From Woeseiaceae bacterium (GTDB taxonomy: Bacteria > Pseudomonadota > Gammaproteobacteria > Steroidobacterales > Woeseiaceae), in assembly GCA_021773115.1 (NCBI GenBank), contig JAJFKS010000033.1, positions 124,001 to 188,000 on the forward strand: DNA of 64,000 nucleotides. Reading direction: 5' to 3'. A program made the position numbers and the translations under genes. Position 1 is the stretch's first letter. Each line of letters begins with the position of its first letter. The notes beneath the pieces are model-generated. The model was not told the origin of the DNA and made no database searches. It saw nothing but the letters and a program-made list of their open reading frames with translations. Below are positions 25,483 to 34,695 of the stretch, in pieces.

Positions 25483-26574
25483 ATGCCGACCTACCAGACC
25501 ACACCGCAATTCGAACACGGGCAATCACCGTGCACCGGGATACTCGTCGTAAACCTCGGCACCCCGGAAGCGCCGAGCGCGGCCGCCGTGCGACGATTCC
25601 TTCGACAGTTTCTTTCCGACCCGCGCGTGGTCGAATATCCACGTGCGTTGTGGTGGCTGATTCTCAATTTGGTGATCCTGGTGATTCGACCATCGCGATC
25701 AGCTGCCGCCTATAAAAAAATCTGGACCGAGCGAGGCTCGCCTTTGATGATTTACTCTCAATCGATTGCGAACAAGTTGCGAGAAAGCCTCGACCGCACG
25801 AGCGCCGAGACAGTAAAGGTCGAGTTAGCGATGACCTATGGTCAGCCATCCATAGATGCGGCAATTGACCATCTGTTAGCCGATGGTGCTCGCCGGCTTC
25901 TAATTTTGCCGCTATATCCACAGTACTCCGGCACGACAACGGCCGCCGTCTTTGATGCCGTCATGAAGAAACTGGGGCGGCTGCGCTGGATTCCGGAAAC
26001 ACGCCTGATCAACAACTACCACGACGACCCGGCATTTATTGACGCGCTGGCGTCGAGCATTCGTGCGCATTGGGCCCATCATCCACGTGGCGAAAAGCTG
26101 CTGATGTCTTTTCACGGCATCCCGAAGAGCCTGCTCGAAAAAGGCGATCCGTATTTTTGCCAATGCCAGAAAACCGCGAGACTGCTGGTCGAGAAGCTGG
26201 GGCTTGGTGACGACGAATGGGTGATCGCCTTTCAGTCACGTGTTGGTGCCGAAAAATGGTTGTCGCCTTATACGGACGAAACCGTCAGGACACTCGGCAA
26301 ACAGGGAATACGGGAGATTGACGTCGTCTGCCCGGGCTTTTCGACCGATTGCCTGGAAACACTTGAGGAAATCGCGATGCAAAACGCTGAATTTTTTCAT
26401 GAGGCGGGCGGCCGGACGCTGCGTTATATTCCGGCGCTCAACGACAGTGATGCACACATTGATACCTTGTCGGCGCTCGCGTTGCGTCATATCGCAGGCT
26501 GGCAGGCTTCCGGGCCCGAAGAGTCAGGTGAAGCCAGTCGCAAACGTGCGATTGCCCTGGGCGCAATCCGTTGA
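25483..26574 (+). CDS. hemH: Ferrochelatase
   Basis: 363 residues. It inserts Fe2+ into protoporphyrin IX, the last step of haem synthesis, at the inner face of the membrane. Visible motifs are ILVVNLGTPEAP at the N-terminus, LPLYPQYSGTTTA, the metal-site histidine in MSFHGIPKS, and the acidic site VCPGFSTDCLETLEE. It has an extended N-terminus (about 20 residues) and a C-terminal tail. A possible cluster or metal pair, CQC, lies at about residue 225. The next gene overlaps it by 4 bp. Confidence 0.96.
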   Translation: MPTYQTTPQFEHGQSPCTGILVVNLGTPEAPSAAAVRRFLRQFLSDPRVVEYPRALWWLILNLVILVIRPSRSAAAYKKIWTERGSPLMIYSQSIANKLRESLDRTSAETVKVELAMTYGQPSIDAAIDHLLADGARRLLILPLYPQYSGTTTAAVFDAVMKKLGRLRWIPETRLINNYHDDPAFIDALASSIRAHWAHHPRGEKLLMSFHGIPKSLLEKGDPYFCQCQKTARLLVEKLGLGDDEWVIAFQSRVGAEKWLSPYTDETVRTLGKQGIREIDVVCPGFSTDCLETLEEIAMQNAEFFHEAGGRTLRYIPALNDSDAHIDTLSALALRHIAGWQASGPEESGEASRKRAIALGAIR

Positions 26575-27338
26575 GCACGGTCGGTCGCTTCCTGGAGTTT
26601 TCGGTTCGGACGACCGACATTCTGGAATCGCTGCACTTCTACAAGACACTTGGCTTCGTCGAGCTTGAAATTGGCGATGTCTGGTCGCACAAGTATGCCG
26701 TGGTCAGCGATGGCGAAATCAGTATTGGCCTGCACGAACGAGACTTCGACGCACCCGCGGTCACCTTTGTCCAGCAGGGTATCGCGAAGCATGCGCGCTC
26801 CATGACTGATCATGGATTCGAATTTGCCTACATGCAGCTCGGCGAGGAGTCATTTAACGAACTGCGGTTCCCCGATCGCGACGGCCATACAGTGATGATG
26901 CTCGAAGCCAGAACCTTTAACGTGAGTGAGGAAGCCTACCGCGACACGCACTGTGGCAGCTGGTTTGAGTTGACGCTTCCGGTTAAGAATGCACTGCACT
27001 CAGCGCAGTTCTGGGCGCCGATCGCACAAACGCTCCTCGAGATGCGTGAGGAACCAACCACACACATGCGATTCGAGGCGGACGGCGTGCCGATAGGCCT
27101 GTCCGAAAGCATCGCCGTCGAAGCGCCGTCCTTATGCTTCAAATGCCCTGACCGACACAAGCTGATGGGTATCCTCGAACAGAATGGATTGAGCTTTGAA
27201 AAGTTTCCCGGTTACGAAGGCGCGTTCGTTGCAATCAAGGCACCTGAAGGGACAACTTTGTTCGCATTTGAGGAAGACTTTCTTGGCGAAAAGTATGAAG
27301 TCGATGAAACGGGTGATGTCAGCGACTTCCCGCTTTAG
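26571..27338 (+). CDS. VOC-superfamily protein (glyoxalase/dioxygenase fold)
   Basis: 255 residues from a TTG at 26571 that overlaps the hemH stop (TTGA), so translation is coupled. Two vicinal-oxygen-chelate modules are seen: residues about 5-112 (FLEFSVRTTDILESLHFYKTLGF; ELRFPDRDGHTVMMLEA) and about 122-245 (GSWFELTLPVKNALHSAQFW; FVAIKAPEGTTLFAFEED). A metal-binding set of His/Glu is not complete to the eye. Enzyme activity is therefore uncertain. Its place after hemH may only reflect co-expression. Confidence 0.8.
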   Translation: MSTVGRFLEFSVRTTDILESLHFYKTLGFVELEIGDVWSHKYAVVSDGEISIGLHERDFDAPAVTFVQQGIAKHARSMTDHGFEFAYMQLGEESFNELRFPDRDGHTVMMLEARTFNVSEEAYRDTHCGSWFELTLPVKNALHSAQFWAPIAQTLLEMREEPTTHMRFEADGVPIGLSESIAVEAPSLCFKCPDRHKLMGILEQNGLSFEKFPGYEGAFVAIKAPEGTTLFAFEEDFLGEKYEVDETGDVSDFPL

Positions 27339-28121
27339 TTAATACTCGCGCTTGACACCGAACCGCGCCATCAACCAGCTGCCAGGCCGGGTCTTGAGCA
27401 CGGGAACCAGCAGACGATACAAGCGCCCGGAAATATGGACGGGCTTGCCTTTCTCCAGTGCCGCCAAGCCTTCTCGAACCACAACGTCTGCGTCATACCA
27501 AAGAAAAGACGGCGATTTCCGTTTCATTTTTGCGAGCTCTTCGGGGTCATGAAACTCGGTGTGCGTGAATCCCGGGCAAAGCGCGAGAACCTTGACTCCA
27601 CTACCGCGGAGCGTTGCAGCGAGGCCCTTGGAAAGGGCGATCAGGTAGGCTTTGGAAGGTCCGTAGCTGGTATCGCCCGCCAGCGATACATGGCCGGCCA
27701 CCGATGCGACGTTCAGTACACGACCAAAGCGCCGGTCGACCATCGCTGGTATGAAGTGATGACACATTCCGGCAACTGAGGTCATCATCAACTCGATGTA
27801 GCGCTGTTGTGCTGGCCAATCCCGGTCATCGAGCAGATCGGGACCAAACGCGCCAGCATTATTGATGAGGTAATCAACCTCAAGCCCACGACCTTGCACG
27901 TCGGCAAACAGTTTGGACGTTGCCACGTCGAGCGACAGATCAGCCGGGATAACGTCAACCTCAACTTCGAACTCGTCCACCAGTGACTGCGCCAGCTTCT
28001 GCAGCACGTCTTCGCGGCGCGCAACCAGGATCAGGTCTTTACCGAGACCCGCCAACTGATGGGCGAACTCGGCGCCGAGTCCCGCGGAAGCACCAGTAAT
28101 TAACGCGCGTTGCCTGGTCAT
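27339..28121 (-). CDS. Short-chain dehydrogenase/reductase
   Basis: 260 residues from the ATG at 28121, chosen because AGGA lies 8 bases upstream; a start 7 codons earlier would overlap the upstream gene. The Rossmann cofactor motif TGASAGLGAEFA, the NNAGAFG motif and the catalytic Ser-Tyr-Lys set (NVASVAG, SYGPSK) are intact. CPGFTHTEFHD follows. RRE in the second strand suggests NADP(H) preference. Substrate unknown. It lies 10 bases downstream of the fructosamine-kinase-like gene. Confidence 0.92.
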   Translation of the reverse strand: MTRQRALITGASAGLGAEFAHQLAGLGKDLILVARREDVLQKLAQSLVDEFEVEVDVIPADLSLDVATSKLFADVQGRGLEVDYLINNAGAFGPDLLDDRDWPAQQRYIELMMTSVAGMCHHFIPAMVDRRFGRVLNVASVAGHVSLAGDTSYGPSKAYLIALSKGLAATLRGSGVKVLALCPGFTHTEFHDPEELAKMKRKSPSFLWYDADVVVREGLAALEKGKPVHISGRLYRLLVPVLKTRPGSWLMARFGVKREY

Positions 28122-28131
28122 TAATAAGTTC

Positions 28132-28998
28132 CTAGAGGACATTGTCCATCAAGTCGAGCGCCCGGCCCAGGTAGCTACTGCCAAACAGATTGAGGTGGTT
28201 CAATACATGATAAAGCTGATACAGACATTGTCGCTCTCGATAAGCATCACGTCTCGGCCAATGCACCTCATAGGCGCTGTAGAAGCTTTCTCCGAAACCA
28301 CCGAACAGCCGCGTCATCGCAATATCCGCTTCGCGATCACCGTAGTAAACCGCCGGATCGAAAATTACCGGCTGACCCTTCGAACAGGCCCAGTTTCCGC
28401 CCCAAAGATCGCCGTGCAAGAGACACGCGTCGGGACCTTCTGCATCGAAAAAAACCGGCAAGCGCTTCAGAAGCTGAGCCCCGCGTGTTTGCAATTCACC
28501 GCCAAACCCATTCTCCGCTGCAAGTCGCAGCTGAAAGCCGAGACGGCGCTCACGAAAAAACGCGATCCAGTCATCTCCCGGCGTGTTGATTTGCGGCGTC
28601 AGGCCGATCGAATTATCGCGATGCCAACCATAGTGATTTCGGGTGCACCCGTGCATTTTCGCGAGCTGCTCGCCGAGCCGTGTTTCGACGTGCGTGTTGG
28701 CAGGCTCGAATGGAATCCATTCCAGTGCGAGAAAAACACCGTTTTCAGTGCGGCCGTTAAGCAGCAATTCCGGCACACGAATGGATCCGCTGGCTGCAAT
28801 TTCGGCGAGCCCCTCGGCCTCCGCTGCGAATTGTTCGGCCGCATCAGCAGGCCCGGTCTTCAGGAATACATCACCACTTTTCGATCGTAGTCGCCACGCA
28901 TCACTGATGTCGCCGCCACTTACCGCTTGCGGCGAGTCGCCGACCGCGACTACGCCTGCCGACCCCAGTTGCTCGGCAATGGCTATCCAGTCAGGCAT
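28132..28998 (-). CDS. Fructosamine kinase family protein
   Basis: 288 residues from the ATG at 28998 (MPDWIAIAEQL); the longer frame adds 33 unrelated residues. The aminoglycoside-phosphotransferase-like fold shows a kinase lysine in VFLKTG, the catalytic loop LLHGDLWGGNW and the Mg-binding VIFDPAVYYGDREAD. The family phosphorylates ketoamines (Amadori products) on proteins or small molecules, causing deglycation. It lies 19 bases after the exonuclease stop and before the SDR gene, probably in one transcript. Confidence 0.93.
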   Translation of the reverse strand: MPDWIAIAEQLGSAGVVAVGDSPQAVSGGDISDAWRLRSKSGDVFLKTGPADAAEQFAAEAEGLAEIAASGSIRVPELLLNGRTENGVFLALEWIPFEPANTHVETRLGEQLAKMHGCTRNHYGWHRDNSIGLTPQINTPGDDWIAFFRERRLGFQLRLAAENGFGGELQTRGAQLLKRLPVFFDAEGPDACLLHGDLWGGNWACSKGQPVIFDPAVYYGDREADIAMTRLFGGFGESFYSAYEVHWPRRDAYRERQCLYQLYHVLNHLNLFGSSYLGRALDLMDNVL

Positions 28999-29017
28999 TG
29001 GTGCGTAGCAATCAGCG

Positions 29018-29908
29018 TTAGTGACGGTAGATGTCGGAGACGCGTTCCGCCTGCCTGCGGAGCGCAGTGCCGATGCCGGCTTCATCAAACAAGGCATTGA
29101 TATCGCCCAATTTCGGTGCCGAAGGCTGCATCAGTTTTTCGATATTGTTCATCGGCGCATCGCAGGCGATACCGGTCAGCCGTCGCGCCAGGTAAGCGGC
29201 TTCCCGGTGCGTGTCGAGTTTTGCTGCGAGCGTCTTGGCACCGCGAACATTCACCTCGTGAATTCGATCGAGATTTGCATAGATTTGATCGAGGCTGTCG
29301 AAATGCTGTAACAGCCCAACGGCCGTTTTCTTCCCGACGCCGGGCACGCCCTTGATGTTATCAACAGCATCACCGGCCAATGCCAGAAAGTCCGCAATCT
29401 GTTCCGGCCAGACACCGAATGAATCGGGGATCTCGTCGTAACGCAGTTTGCCCTTGCCTGAGAAATCCCAAAACACGTCGTCTTTGCTCAGCAGTTGTGT
29501 CAGGTCCTTGTCACGAGTGACAATCGTCGATGGTCGACCCAGCCCACGGCCGTGGTGAACCAGTGTGCCGATCAAGTCATCCGCTTCATACGCTGGACTG
29601 CTGTGCTCCATCAAACCGAGTGCGCGCACATATCGCCGGCACTGCTCAAACTGTCGCTTGAGTTCCGGCGGCGCCGGATCACGGTTCGCTTTGTACGCGG
29701 GATAGATTTCGGTACGAAACGATTCCGTCATGCTCTCGTCGAACAGGATTGCGACGTACTCCGGCGTAACATTTTCCATGAAGTCACCGATGAATCGGCA
29801 GAATCCGTACAGCGCATTGACCGGATTGCCCTCACCGTCAACCATGTCGTCCGGCATTGAGTAGTACGCTCGAAACACGTACACACTGGCGTCAATCAAA
29901 TATTGCAT
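29018..29908 (-). CDS. 5'-3' exonuclease (FEN/ExoIX-like, stand-alone)
   Basis: 296 residues from the ATG at 29908; an upstream in-frame start would run through the HNH gene. It resembles the 5' nuclease domain of DNA polymerase I. The metal-binding acids are in YLIDASVYVFRAYY, FDESMTESFR, EADDLIG and TRDKDLTQL, and the helix-hairpin-helix in GVPGVGKKTAVGLL. There is no polymerase part, as in E. coli Xni. Its Shine-Dalgarno (AGGGAG) lies in the palindrome shared with the upstream HNH gene stop. Confidence 0.93.
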   Translation of the reverse strand: MQYLIDASVYVFRAYYSMPDDMVDGEGNPVNALYGFCRFIGDFMENVTPEYVAILFDESMTESFRTEIYPAYKANRDPAPPELKRQFEQCRRYVRALGLMEHSSPAYEADDLIGTLVHHGRGLGRPSTIVTRDKDLTQLLSKDDVFWDFSGKGKLRYDEIPDSFGVWPEQIADFLALAGDAVDNIKGVPGVGKKTAVGLLQHFDSLDQIYANLDRIHEVNVRGAKTLAAKLDTHREAAYLARRLTGIACDAPMNNIEKLMQPSAPKLGDINALFDEAGIGTALRRQAERVSDIYRH

Positions 29909-29925
29909 AGGGAGACTCTCCCTAG
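29908..29925 (-). repeat. 18-bp palindrome resembling the fused ends of the def/fmt element
   Basis: Read on the minus strand it is CTAGGGAGAGTCTCCCTA. The first nine bases equal the left end, and the last nine equal the right end (without its final G), of the 287-bp element at 47667. It supplies the TAG stop of the HNH gene, an AGGGAG ribosome binding site nine bases before the exonuclease ATG, and the A of that ATG. It may be an internal-deletion remnant of the element; the resemblance could also be chance. Confidence 0.5.
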
Positions 29926-30575
29926 TCGTGGAAGTGAACCTCAACAATCTCCTCTCCATTCGAAAGATGATCGCTGAGCCTCGCATGCAGGGGGCTGGAA
30001 CGCGGAATGTGCGCCAGCAGGTACTGCATCTGATCGACGAGGACTCGTCGACCTTTGAGGTAAATGTACTCGGCGTAGTTCGGTGTGAACGGAACGGCGA
30101 TTAACTCCATCCCTGACTGCTCCGGTGTGCGACCACCTTTATAATTGTTGCAGCGTCGGCACGCCGTTGCGACATTGCGCCAGCGATCACGACCACCCTG
30201 TGAAACCGGTGTGATGTGATCGCGGGTCAGGTCACGAGTCAGGTATCGATTACCACAATACAAACAAAGGTTGGCATCACGTTTGAAAAGCGTTCGATTA
30301 TTCAACGGTGGCACATACTGATCGCGATTTCGCGACAAACTCTGGCTGGTGCCGTGTGTTGCTATGATGGAATTGACGTCAATTCGACTGCGACGGCCGT
30401 CGAAGGATCGATGCCCGCCGAATACCGTGTAAAGCAGTGTGCCGCAGTCGTACGCAACCTGATCCGAGTGGTAGAGACGCACCGCGTCGCGGTAGTCTAT
30501 CCACTCGAGCGGCATTCCGGCAACATCCGTTCTCAATACCTGTTGCGAAATGTCGGATGCGAGTCCTGCGAGCAT
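29922..30575 (-). CDS. HNH endonuclease
   Basis: 217 residues. The C-terminal half carries a full HNH module: zinc knuckle CLYCG, then RDHITPVSQGGRDRWRN with the catalytic His, and the second pair CRRC followed by NNYKGGRTP. This type is usually a stand-alone chromosomal nuclease of unknown role in proteobacteria. The N-terminal 80 residues have no recognised domain. It is immediately upstream of the 5'-3' exonuclease, with adjoining stop and start, which suggests joint expression and perhaps a shared DNA-repair task. Confidence 0.92.
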   Translation of the reverse strand: MLAGLASDISQQVLRTDVAGMPLEWIDYRDAVRLYHSDQVAYDCGTLLYTVFGGHRSFDGRRSRIDVNSIIATHGTSQSLSRNRDQYVPPLNNRTLFKRDANLCLYCGNRYLTRDLTRDHITPVSQGGRDRWRNVATACRRCNNYKGGRTPEQSGMELIAVPFTPNYAEYIYLKGRRVLVDQMQYLLAHIPRSSPLHARLSDHLSNGEEIVEVHFHD

Positions 30576-30615
30576 ATCCGTCCCTTCAAAGGTATGCCGT
30601 CAATTATGCCAAGGT

Positions 30616-32010
30616 TCAGAGCGCCTTCAATACCTCATCGAGTGTTTCTTTCGCATCACCAAATAACATGCGCGTGTTTTCTTTGAAGAACAGGGGATTC
30701 TGTACGCCTGCATAGCCTGTTGCCATACTACGTTTGAGCACGATCGTCGTTTCGCCATTCCAGCATTCCAGTACCGGCATACCGGCGATCGGGCTGTCCG
30801 GGTCGGTGAGTGCCGACGGGTTTACGATGTCATTTGCGCCAATTACGACGGACACATCGACTTTAGGAAAGTCTTCGTTGATCTCGTCCATTTCGAACAC
30901 GATGTCATACGGCACCTTGGCCTCGGCCAGCAGCACGTTCATGTGCCCCGGCATTCGACCTGCCACCGGGTGTATACCAAATCGCACATTTATCTTTTTC
31001 GCCCGCAACGCCTTGGTAATTTCATACACCGTATGCTGCGCTTGGGCGACGGCCATTCCGTAGCCTGGAATAATCATCACTTCTTTCGCGCCCGCGAGCA
31101 AAGCGGCGGTCTCATGTGCATCGATCGGCACGACTTCACCCTGATCTTCGGTGCTGCCACCCGACGACGTACCACCACCCGTGCCAAAGCCGCCCGCAAT
31201 GACTGACAGGAACTTCCGATTCATCGCGCGACACATGATGTAACTCAGGATTGCACCACTTGAGCCAACCAGGGCACCGGTGACAATCAAGAGATCGTTG
31301 CCGAGCATGAATCCGGTCGCGGATGCGGCCCAACCGGAATAACTGTTTAGCATCGAGACAACGACCGGCATATCAGCGCCGCCAATTGCCAACACCATGT
31401 GCATGCCGAACAATAGCGCAATAACAGTCATTATCATCAGTGGCTCGAGACCGCCACCTGCCGCCGATTGAACCACAAATTCACGGCCAAACCAGATCGC
31501 GCCAAGCAACAGCGCGAGATTCAGGAAGTGTTTTCCTGGCAAGGTCATCGGCTTGCCGCTGATGCGGCCCGACAATTTGCCAAATGCAATGAGCGAACCG
31601 GAAAACGTCACGGCACCGATCAGGATGCCGACATAGGTTTCGATATCGTGAATCGTCAGCTCGATACCGACGAAATGCTTGTCCGGATCCATAAAGCTCG
31701 CGAAACCGACAGCCACTGCCGCGAGACCGACCAGGCTGTGCAATATCGCGACCAGCTCCGGCATCTGCGTCATCTGCACGCGCCGCGCGAGAAACACGCC
31801 GATCGTGCCGCCGATCAGCAGGGCGACCAGCAGAATCTCATAGTGCCGCTCGACCACACCCAGCACAGTCGCCAGCAGCGCAATTGTCATACCGATGATG
31901 CCGTACCAATTACCGCGGCGTGCGGTCTCCTGGTTTGACAAGCCACCCAGCGCAAGAATAAAGAGAATCGTCGCAATGATGTACGACACGGTTACGATGC
32001 CTTCGCTCAT
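30616..32010 (-). CDS. pntB: NAD(P) transhydrogenase subunit beta
   Basis: 464 residues, close to the usual length. About nine membrane segments (domain II) occupy residues 1-260. The NADP(H)-binding domain III follows, with [38 protein letters not shown] and [10 protein letters not shown]. It forms the proton-translocating transhydrogenase with PntA, coupling hydride transfer from NADH to NADP+ to proton influx. It begins 10 bases after pntA. Confidence 0.97.
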   Translation of the reverse strand: MSEGIVTVSYIIATILFILALGGLSNQETARRGNWYGIIGMTIALLATVLGVVERHYEILLVALLIGGTIGVFLARRVQMTQMPELVAILHSLVGLAAVAVGFASFMDPDKHFVGIELTIHDIETYVGILIGAVTFSGSLIAFGKLSGRISGKPMTLPGKHFLNLALLLGAIWFGREFVVQSAAGGGLEPLMIMTVIALLFGMHMVLAIGGADMPVVVSMLNSYSGWAASATGFMLGNDLLIVTGALVGSSGAILSYIMCRAMNRKFLSVIAGGFGTGGGTSSGGSTEDQGEVVPIDAHETAALLAGAKEVMIIPGYGMAVAQAQHTVYEITKALRAKKINVRFGIHPVAGRMPGHMNVLLAEAKVPYDIVFEMDEINEDFPKVDVSVVIGANDIVNPSALTDPDSPIAGMPVLECWNGETTIVLKRSMATGYAGVQNPLFFKENTRMLFGDAKETLDEVLKAL

Positions 32011-32020
32011 CTGGCCAGCC

Positions 32021-33553
32021 TCACTTACGGAACATTTCGAGCATGCGTCGCGTCACAGCGAAGCCGCCCGCGATATTGATGCTCGTTACCAGGACAGTGG
32101 CCGCCGCAATCCACATGATTGCCGCATTCGTCGAACTGATTTGTAACAGCGCACCAATCACGATGATGCTCGATATGGCATTCGTCACACTCATTAGCGG
32201 TGTGTGCAGTGCCGGCGACACATTCCAAATCACCATGTAGCCGACAAAACAGGCCAGCACGAAGACGGTGAAGTGCGCCATAAACGATTCCGGCGCAACG
32301 GCACCGAGACCAAGCAATGCCAGGCCGCCTGCAATCATGCCAATAATGGGTCCGGCAACAGATGGCTCTACTTTTTCTTTGACCGGCATTGGTGCGGGTT
32401 CGGCTTTTTTCGGTGCGGCGGACAATTTCGGTGCAGGCGGCGGCCATGTCGTTTCGCCGGCCTTGCAGACGGTTGCGCCACGAATCACTTCATCTTCCAT
32501 GTTGACGTCGATATTGCCGTCTTTGGCAGGCGTCAGGTCCGTCAGCAGGTGACGCAGGTTGGTTGCGTACAACTGGCTCGACTGTGCCGCCAGCCGGCTG
32601 GGCAAATCGGTATATCCGATGATGGATACACCGTTGGCCTGCACGACAGTGTCCGCCTCTGTCAGCTCGCAGTTGCCACCCTGCTCGGCAGCAAGATCCA
32701 CGATGACGCTGCCGTTCTTCATTGAGCGCACCATGTCCGCTGTGATCAGCTCAGGTGCGGGGCGACCGGGAATGAGTGCGGTCGTAATAATGATGTCGAC
32801 TTCTTTGGCCTGCTCTGCAAACAGGGCCATTTCAGCCTCGATGAACTCCTTGCTCATCGTCTTGGCGTAGCCGCCAACGCCTGCGCCGTCTTCGTCGTCC
32901 TCAAAGTCGAGCATCAGGAACTCGGCGTCCATACTCTCGACCTGCTCTTTGACTTCAGGTCGGGTATCGAATGCCCTGACAATGGCGCCCATACTCTTGG
33001 CGGCGCCGATGGCGGCAAGACCTGCGACGCCGGCACCGATGACCATGACCTTGGCAGGCGGCACTTTGCCGGCTGCGGTTATCTGCCCCGTGAAAAAGCG
33101 CCCGAAATGCTGTGCGGCCTCAACAACGGCGCGATAGCCGGCGATATTCGCCATTGAACTCAAGGCATCCATTTTCTGCGCCCGCGAGATGCGTGGCACG
33201 CTGTCCATCGCCATGACGGTCGCGCCGCTCTTGCTCAGTTTTTCGAGGAGATCCGGGTTCTGCCCGGGCCAGAGAAAGCTGATCAGCGTCTGCCCGGCGC
33301 GAAGCTTACCGACTTCACCACCTTCCGGAGCACGGACCTTGAGGACGATGTCTGACTTCGCCCAGATATCGCTGGCACTGGCCAGTTCGCATCCGGCCTG
33401 TTCATAGGCATCATTCGAATAGCTTGCCGCCGCACCCGCGTCGCTTTCGACCGCGACACTGAAACCCAGCTTGCTCAGTTGCGCCGCGACCTCAGGCGTC
33501 GTTGCGACGCGCCGTTCGCCAGCGTGAATTTCCTTCGGTACACCAATCCTCAT
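32021..33553 (-). CDS. pntA: NAD(P) transhydrogenase subunit alpha
   Basis: 510 residues, a full-length one-piece alpha subunit. The NAD(H)-binding domain I (about 1-380) resembles alanine dehydrogenase: [37 protein letters not shown], and the QGGNCELT region. The C-terminal part (about 415-510) has four membrane segments. An Ala/Pro/Lys linker ([24 protein letters not shown]) joins them. It is first in the pntAB operon. Confidence 0.97.
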   Translation of the reverse strand: MRIGVPKEIHAGERRVATTPEVAAQLSKLGFSVAVESDAGAAASYSNDAYEQAGCELASASDIWAKSDIVLKVRAPEGGEVGKLRAGQTLISFLWPGQNPDLLEKLSKSGATVMAMDSVPRISRAQKMDALSSMANIAGYRAVVEAAQHFGRFFTGQITAAGKVPPAKVMVIGAGVAGLAAIGAAKSMGAIVRAFDTRPEVKEQVESMDAEFLMLDFEDDEDGAGVGGYAKTMSKEFIEAEMALFAEQAKEVDIIITTALIPGRPAPELITADMVRSMKNGSVIVDLAAEQGGNCELTEADTVVQANGVSIIGYTDLPSRLAAQSSQLYATNLRHLLTDLTPAKDGNIDVNMEDEVIRGATVCKAGETTWPPPAPKLSAAPKKAEPAPMPVKEKVEPSVAGPIIGMIAGGLALLGLGAVAPESFMAHFTVFVLACFVGYMVIWNVSPALHTPLMSVTNAISSIIVIGALLQISSTNAAIMWIAAATVLVTSINIAGGFAVTRRMLEMFRK

Positions 33554-33634
33554 ACAGGCTTCTCCGTTTGGACTGCCGCAGTCTAACGGAGCTATCGATA
33601 TGGCACAAAATAAACCTGCCTTGAAATTCCGGAA

Positions 33635-34108
33635 TTAGTCTCGCGGCCCGGGCTTAGGTCGGTCGCGCATGCGATCGCGCAATCGCTGACGCTGTTCCGG
33701 TGTCATATCTCGAAACCGCTCTCGCATCTGCTGACGCCGGTCCTGGTTCAGGCGACGGAATTGCTGAAAGTTTTCCCGAATCCGCCGCTGCTCGTCGACC
33801 GGCAGGTCACGATAGATCTGATAGCGCTCTCGAATCAGCTCTTTGCGCTCGCTCGACAGGCGTTGCCAGCTATCGAAACGATTCCTGGCTTCACTGCGCT
33901 CATTGTCGCTCATACCCGCCCAGCGCTCGGCACCACTAGCCAGGCGCAGACGGCGCTCTGCTGGCAATTTCGGCCACTCGTCCGCGAATTGCATCAGTAC
34001 CTTCTGCTGCGATTCACTAAGACTTTCCCAGTCAATGCCGTCGTCACCCAATGCTACAAGGCTTATCAACAGCAAGCCGCAGGTTGCGACGATCTGTTTA
34101 GCTTTCAT
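33635..34108 (-). CDS. DUF3106 family exported protein
   Basis: 157 residues from the ATG at 34108, with GGAGACAGAAG upstream. A signal peptide (QIVATCGLLLISLVALG) precedes a highly charged, all-helical region with repeated patterns such as LPAERRLRLASGAERW, LPVDEQRRIRENFQQFRRL and MTPEQRQRLRDRM. These are DUF3106 repeats, similar in style to CpxP/Spy-like LTXXQ helices. A periplasmic sensor or chaperone role is conceivable but unproven. It is last in the sigma-factor operon and overlaps the previous gene by 11 bp. Confidence 0.85.
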   Translation of the reverse strand: MKAKQIVATCGLLLISLVALGDDGIDWESLSESQQKVLMQFADEWPKLPAERRLRLASGAERWAGMSDNERSEARNRFDSWQRLSSERKELIRERYQIYRDLPVDEQRRIRENFQQFRRLNQDRRQQMRERFRDMTPEQRQRLRDRMRDRPKPGPRD

Positions 34109-34346
34109 CTTCTGTCTCCGCCGGCTCTTCACCTTCCGGTACGGGCTCGACCCGCTTCTGCTTGTCCACCACCGCGTCGTCGTCCAGTAGCAGCCATTCC
34201 TCATCCGACTCTTCCCACATGCCGAGATACTCAAGAAAATCCGTATCCGGCAGCTCCGCTTCCTCGGCCCTTGCATTCGCCGACGCACACAGAACGACCG
34301 TGCACATCAATGAGCGTAGAGCGTCATTAGCCAAGGTCGCTGTCAC
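34098..34346 (-). CDS. Small exported acidic protein, unknown
   Basis: 82 residues from a GTG at 34346. The start is uncertain; an ATG at 34307 would leave MCTVVLCASANARA as a short signal. After the signal-like segment the protein is strongly acidic (EEAELPDTDFLEYLGMWEESDEEWLLLDDD). It overlaps the DUF3619 gene by 20 bp and the DUF3106 gene by 11 bp, so it is probably translated in a coupled manner. No family was recognised. Position between anti-sigma-like and DUF3106 genes suggests it belongs to the same envelope-stress unit. Confidence 0.6.
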   Translation of the reverse strand: MTATLANDALRSLMCTVVLCASANARAEEAELPDTDFLEYLGMWEESDEEWLLLDDDAVVDKQKRVEPVPEGEEPAETEDES

Positions 34347-34695
34347 CCTCCAGTTCCTGGGTCACCAGCCAGCTGTAAAACTCGAGGTCTTCGAGCATTT
34401 CAATGTTTTCTTCACTCAGGAGAATTTCGAGATCGCTCGCTGGCGTGTTGATGACATCAATTTCCGCCGGTCCGCGAAACGCGAAAACCGCCAGCAACAC
34501 GGCGGCCGCCAATCCAGTTGCTGGCATCCACTGCAGCCAATGCCGGGTTGGCTTTGTGAGCTCTTCGAGTGCGGCCTGCCGGGCACGATTCAGGCGCGAC
34601 AGGGTCGCGGCGTCGAGGCCGTCGACCGACTGGTCGAAGGCCTGCTTCGCGTCTGCCGTAATGCGTGCGTCAAGCTTGTCGTTGCTTTCGTTCAT
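34327..34695 (-). CDS. DUF3619-like membrane protein, possible anti-sigma factor
   Basis: 122 residues. An N-terminal cytoplasmic helical region (LDARITADAKQAFDQSVDGLD, then RLNRARQAALEE) is followed by one membrane segment (WMPATGLAAAVLLAVFAF) and a short acidic periplasmic tail. This layout, and its place directly after a sigma factor gene with a 4-bp overlap, fit DUF3619 proteins. An anti-sigma role is inferred from position and topology only. Confidence 0.75.
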   Translation of the reverse strand: MNESNDKLDARITADAKQAFDQSVDGLDAATLSRLNRARQAALEELTKPTRHWLQWMPATGLAAAVLLAVFAFRGPAEIDVINTPASDLEILLSEENIEMLEDLEFYSWLVTQELEGDSDLG

